From positions 9,052,001-9,116,000 of the forward strand of contig OY969916.1 in assembly GCA_963704535.1 (NCBI GenBank): a stretch of DNA of 64,000 nucleotides, written 5' to 3'. Positions 59,722 through 64,000 of the stretch are shown one piece after another; positions within the stretch are counted from its first letter, which is position 1; each line of letters begins with the position of its first letter. This DNA is from G963704535 sp963704535. Lineage in GTDB: Bacteria > Chloroflexota > Chloroflexia > Chloroflexales > Roseiflexaceae. The position numbers and the translations under genes are program-made. Below the pieces are notes generated by a model. It made no database searches and was not told the origin of the DNA. It worked only from the letters and a program-made list of their open reading frames with translations.

Positions 59722-60582
59722 TTAGGTCGGGCGTTTTGCTTCGCCCAACCGCTTTACGACGGCGGGGTCACGGTGGTCGAAGAAGCTGCTGGTTTTTGTG
59801 TCCAGCGCTACAATCGCCTCCATGTCTTCCGGGCTGAGTTCAACATCGAACACGTTGAAATTCTCCACAATTCGTTCCTTACGAACTGATTTGGGAATCG
59901 CCACGATCCCTCGTTGGGTCAGCCAGCGCAGAATGAGCTGCGCCACGGTTTTCTGGTATTTCCCGGCGATGGAACGCAACAAATCGTTTTCGAAGATGTT
60001 GTTTTTGCCCTCCGCAAACGGCCCCCATGCTTCAATCTGCACGTTGTGTTCCTGTAAGAAATTCTGGGTTTCGATTTGCTGATTGAACGGATGGGCTTCA
60101 ATCTGATTCACGGCAGGAACCACATGGTTATGCACTATCAGATCCATCAACCGATCGGGTTGAAAGTTGCTGACCCCAATGGCTCGTATCCGGCCTTCCT
60201 GATACAACTCCTCTATCGCGCGCCAAGCGCCATACACATCCCCAAAGGGCTGGTGAATCAGGTACAGATCCAGATACTCCAGTTGTAGCCGCTGCAACGA
60301 TCGTTCAAACGCCTGCTTGGCGCTTTCGTACCCGGCATCCTGAATCCAGAGCTTGGTGGTGACAAATATCTCTTCTCTTGCCACACCAGCTCTTTTGATG
60401 GCGTTGCCGACTGCCGCTTCATTTCCATACGCAGCCGCGGTATCAATCAGACGATAGCCAGTAAGTAGTGCCTCGTGGACACTTCGTTCGCATTCTTCGG
60501 CGTCATTGATCTGAAAAACGCCAAACCCTAAAAGAGGCATTCCCACACCATTATTTAATGGAACTGATGGAATAGCTGACAT
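59722..60582 (-). CDS. Aldo/keto reductase (2,5-diketogluconate reductase type)
   Basis: NADPH-dependent carbonyl reductase of 286 residues. Catalytic Asp/Tyr in IDTAAAYGNE near 47-52, Lys in VTTKLWI near 77, His in LIHQPF near 110, cofactor motif IPKSVRKERIVENF near 235. AAGGAG precedes the ATG. Lower G+C than the average of the window. It is divergent from an AraC regulator gene at 60999, a common arrangement, so that regulator may control it. Confidence 0.9.
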   Translation of the reverse strand: MSAIPSVPLNNGVGMPLLGFGVFQINDAEECERSVHEALLTGYRLIDTAAAYGNEAAVGNAIKRAGVAREEIFVTTKLWIQDAGYESAKQAFERSLQRLQLEYLDLYLIHQPFGDVYGAWRAIEELYQEGRIRAIGVSNFQPDRLMDLIVHNHVVPAVNQIEAHPFNQQIETQNFLQEHNVQIEAWGPFAEGKNNIFENDLLRSIAGKYQKTVAQLILRWLTQRGIVAIPKSVRKERIVENFNVFDVELSPEDMEAIVALDTKTSSFFDHRDPAVVKRLGEAKRPT

Positions 60583-60604
60583 GTGTCATGCTCCTTGTGC
60601 CCTC

Positions 60605-60707
60605 ATACCAAGTCGCGTTCTCGTGTAGAAGCATGGGGGAAGGTTTTCTGTGGAGGGCGGCCCCTCCACGCCTCCCCTTTTTTATACAGCAGAACGCGAT
60701 TTGGTAT
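60605..60707. repeat. R4 element copy, complete
   Basis: 103 bp from ATACCAAGTCGCGTTCT to AGAACGCGATTTGGTAT, with 15 of 17 end positions inverted matches, and an internal GTGGAGGGCGGCCCCTCCAC hairpin. Lies upstream of the minus-strand reductase. Confidence 0.82.
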
Positions 60708-60802
60708 CAGTCGGCTCATCTCAACGAACAGACCAGTGGAGGCGCGCTATCTCCCGCAGATGTCTCGCCGCAATACCCATGCCATCGATGGACAGTGGTC
60801 CA

Positions 60803-60878
60803 CCACAGTGGTTTTGCGGGGGAGGCTTGGAGGGGGTGGCCCCCTCCAAGCCTCCTCCACAGCGCAAAACCTGTGTGG
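60803..60878. repeat. R5: near-perfect 76-bp inverted-repeat element
   Basis: Ends CCACAGTGGTTTTGCG and CGCAAAACCTGTGTGG, centre GGCTTGGAGGGGG-TGG-CCCCCTCCAAGCC. Nearly the whole element folds on itself. The design parallels R2 and R4 (inverted ends plus GC-rich palindrome). Only one copy seen here. Confidence 0.78.
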
Positions 60879-60925
60879 TAAGCCACTAGCAGGAATTATA
60901 GCCACGCGGGAGCGTGGGCCGGTAG

Positions 60926-60952
60926 AATGATTGTGGAGAATCATTGTATAAT
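60926..60952 (+). promoter_or_regulatory. Inverted repeat and -10 box upstream of the AraC gene
   Basis: AATGATT-GTGGAG-AATCATT directly before a perfect TATAAT (60947-60952). The -35 match is poor, so an activator or autoregulation via the inverted repeat is plausible. Confidence 0.5.
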
Positions 60953-60998
60953 TCTGCAAAATACCAATGGATACAGGAGCAGCGTGAGAAGAGGTCGT

Positions 60999-61943
60999 AT
61001 GGATTCGCTAACTCCCCAGCAGGTAGAGCACGAGGCGCAGCGTGCGCAGGCCAACCGACAGGAGTTGGTTGAGCGTATCACGCGGGCCGTCCGTGAAGAT
61101 GGCACGGTTGAACCTTTGAAAGGCTTGTCCCTCCACCGCTCCTCCTCGCCCACGGAGCCAGTGTATGGCGTGTCCAAGCCGGCCTTTTGCGTGATTGCCC
61201 AGGGCAGCAAGGAGATCTTTCTAGGGGAGGACCGCTATCAGTACGACGCGGCACACTATCTGCTCGCGACGGTCGAGCTGCCGGTCGTGGGCCAGATCCT
61301 CGAAGCCTCGCAGGAGCAGCCATACTTCAGCGTTCGCTTGCAACTCGACCCGACCCTGGTCGGCTCGGTCCTGGTCGAGGCCGATGTCACGTCGCCGCGC
61401 GGTCACGACGACGTGAAGGCCATGGACGTGAGCCCGTTGGACGCGAGCCTGCTGGATGCCGTGGTGCGGCTCGTCAGGCTTCTGGACTCCCCCGCCGAAG
61501 CGCGAGTCCTCGCACCGCTGGTCACGCGGGAGATCGTCTACCGTCTCCTGGTGGGGGCGCAGGGTGCTCGGTTGCGTCACATTGCGGTCATGGGCGGATA
61601 CACCCACCGCATTGCCAGGGCCGTCGATCGGCTGCGGAAGGACTTCAACCAGCCACTTCGCATTGAAAGCATTGCCCAAGAGCTTGGCCTGAGCGTCTCG
61701 GGTTTCCACCACCAGTTCAAGGCAGTCACCGCGATGAGTCCGTTACAATTTCAGAAGCAGCTACGGCTCCAGGAGGCCCGCCGCCTGATGCTCGGCGAGA
61801 ACCTCGACGCTGCAAGCGCCGGCTACCGCGTGGGATACGATGATGCATCGCACTTCAACCGGGAATACAAAAGCCTCTTTGGCCTACCGCCCATGCGCGA
61901 TGTGGAGCGGCTGCGGGAAGCCGCCAGTAACAGCACGCTTTAA
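60999..61943 (+). CDS. AraC-family transcriptional regulator
   Basis: DNA-binding regulator of 314 residues. N-terminal AraC_N ligand domain (about 20-190; PVYGVSKPAFCVIAQGSKEIFLG), C-terminal double helix-turn-helix (about 210-310) with IESIAQELGLSVSGFHHQFK and GYDDASHFNREYKSLFG. AGAGG lies upstream of the ATG. Family members of this type frequently neighbour oxidoreductase genes, here the divergent aldo/keto reductase. Confidence 0.92.
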   Translation: MDSLTPQQVEHEAQRAQANRQELVERITRAVREDGTVEPLKGLSLHRSSSPTEPVYGVSKPAFCVIAQGSKEIFLGEDRYQYDAAHYLLATVELPVVGQILEASQEQPYFSVRLQLDPTLVGSVLVEADVTSPRGHDDVKAMDVSPLDASLLDAVVRLVRLLDSPAEARVLAPLVTREIVYRLLVGAQGARLRHIAVMGGYTHRIARAVDRLRKDFNQPLRIESIAQELGLSVSGFHHQFKAVTAMSPLQFQKQLRLQEARRLMLGENLDAASAGYRVGYDDASHFNREYKSLFGLPPMRDVERLREAASNSTL

Positions 61944-62003
61944 GATCTGAAAAGAGGGAGTTTGAGGGGCCGCCCCTCAAGAATCCCCCTTCCACCATGG
62001 ATT
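61944..62003 (+). repeat. R1 element copy at a stop codon
   Basis: R1 beginning directly after the TAA stop of the AraC gene (TAA-GATCTGAAAAGAGGGAG). Confidence 0.85.
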
Positions 62004-62108
62004 GCGATCTGCAAGCCGTGGGCCAGCCGAGTATCTCGGCTGGCCCACGCGCTCGGCGATTTTCACCCGGCCCACGCATCACGATGAGCGGATAGGGAGC
62101 GGATAATC

Positions 62109-62160
62109 ACGCAACACGCAACACGCAATACGCAACACGTTTCACGTTTCACGTTTCACG
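62109..62160. repeat. Tandem CACGCAA and TTTCACG words
   Basis: Four CACGCAA-type units followed by three GTTTCAC-type units, in the space between convergent AraC and acetyl-CoA synthetase genes, ending just before the latter's stop. Confidence 0.72.
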
Positions 62161-62165
62161 TACTG

Positions 62166-64000
<1,835 letters not shown>

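Overview
The window comes from a high-GC bacterium, most likely a member of the Chloroflexota, perhaps a filamentous Chloroflexales/Kouleothrix-type organism. This is inferred from lipoproteins with Ala/Pro/Thr-rich linkers after the lipobox, a class I HMG-CoA reductase, YesM/YesN-type sugar signalling and pre-peptidase (PPC) domains on a secreted protease. No rRNA or tRNA gene was seen, so the placement rests on gene character only.

Layout. 1-1.3 kb: IS701-type transposase. 1.4-10.7 kb (minus strand): a carbohydrate locus read in the order response regulator, sensor kinase, binding protein, ATPase, permease, second binding protein. 10.9-17.2 kb (plus strand): a compact RiPP (graspetide-like) operon with two ATP-grasp ligases, a 69-residue precursor, an ABC exporter and a lipid-anchored zinc metalloprotease. 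This is the strongest candidate for an undescribed system. 17.5-25.2 kb: GNAT, Nudix, frameshifted MFS exporter, LacI regulator with a secreted GH5 glycosidase, and an SDR. 25.5-29.7 kb: a three-gene signalling cassette (duplicated GAF-like sensor kinase and two atypical receivers). 29.8-35.7 kb: HMG-CoA reductase with an N-terminal extra domain, a frameshifted partner gene, a small-molecule kinase and acetoacetyl-CoA synthetase. 35.8-37.2 kb: GH30. 37.3-47.4 kb: a divergent XRE-cupin regulator and a long catabolic operon (hydroxyisobutyrate-type dehydrogenase, E1alpha, E1beta, M24 hydrolase, E2, bicupin, SDR, amidohydrolase) with a good divergent promoter/operator region. 47.8-57.4 kb: beta-lactamase-fold hydrolase, YtkA-like lipoprotein, S8 protease, DUF2231 protein, PlsC, a histidine kinase with Tyr in place of the phospho-acceptor His, GNAT. 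57.7-61.9 kb: lower-GC block with two aldo/keto reductases, a DMT transporter and an AraC regulator. 62.2 kb to the end: acetyl-CoA synthetase, cut by the window edge.

The intergenic DNA is unusual. At least five families of small interspersed elements recur (called R1 to R5 here), together with many hairpins whose arms are tandem 6-9 nt words, a different word at each place. These elements repeatedly sit within 0-5 nt of stop codons, sometimes supply the stop codon, and in one case (E1beta) an R1 copy is necessarily translated as the protein N-terminus. A 21-bp tandem array near 47.6 kb is interrupted by an R1 copy.

Three genes (MFS, the gene before HMG-CoA reductase, one aldo/keto reductase) each carry a single frameshift. 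Decay and assembly error cannot be told apart from the sequence alone.
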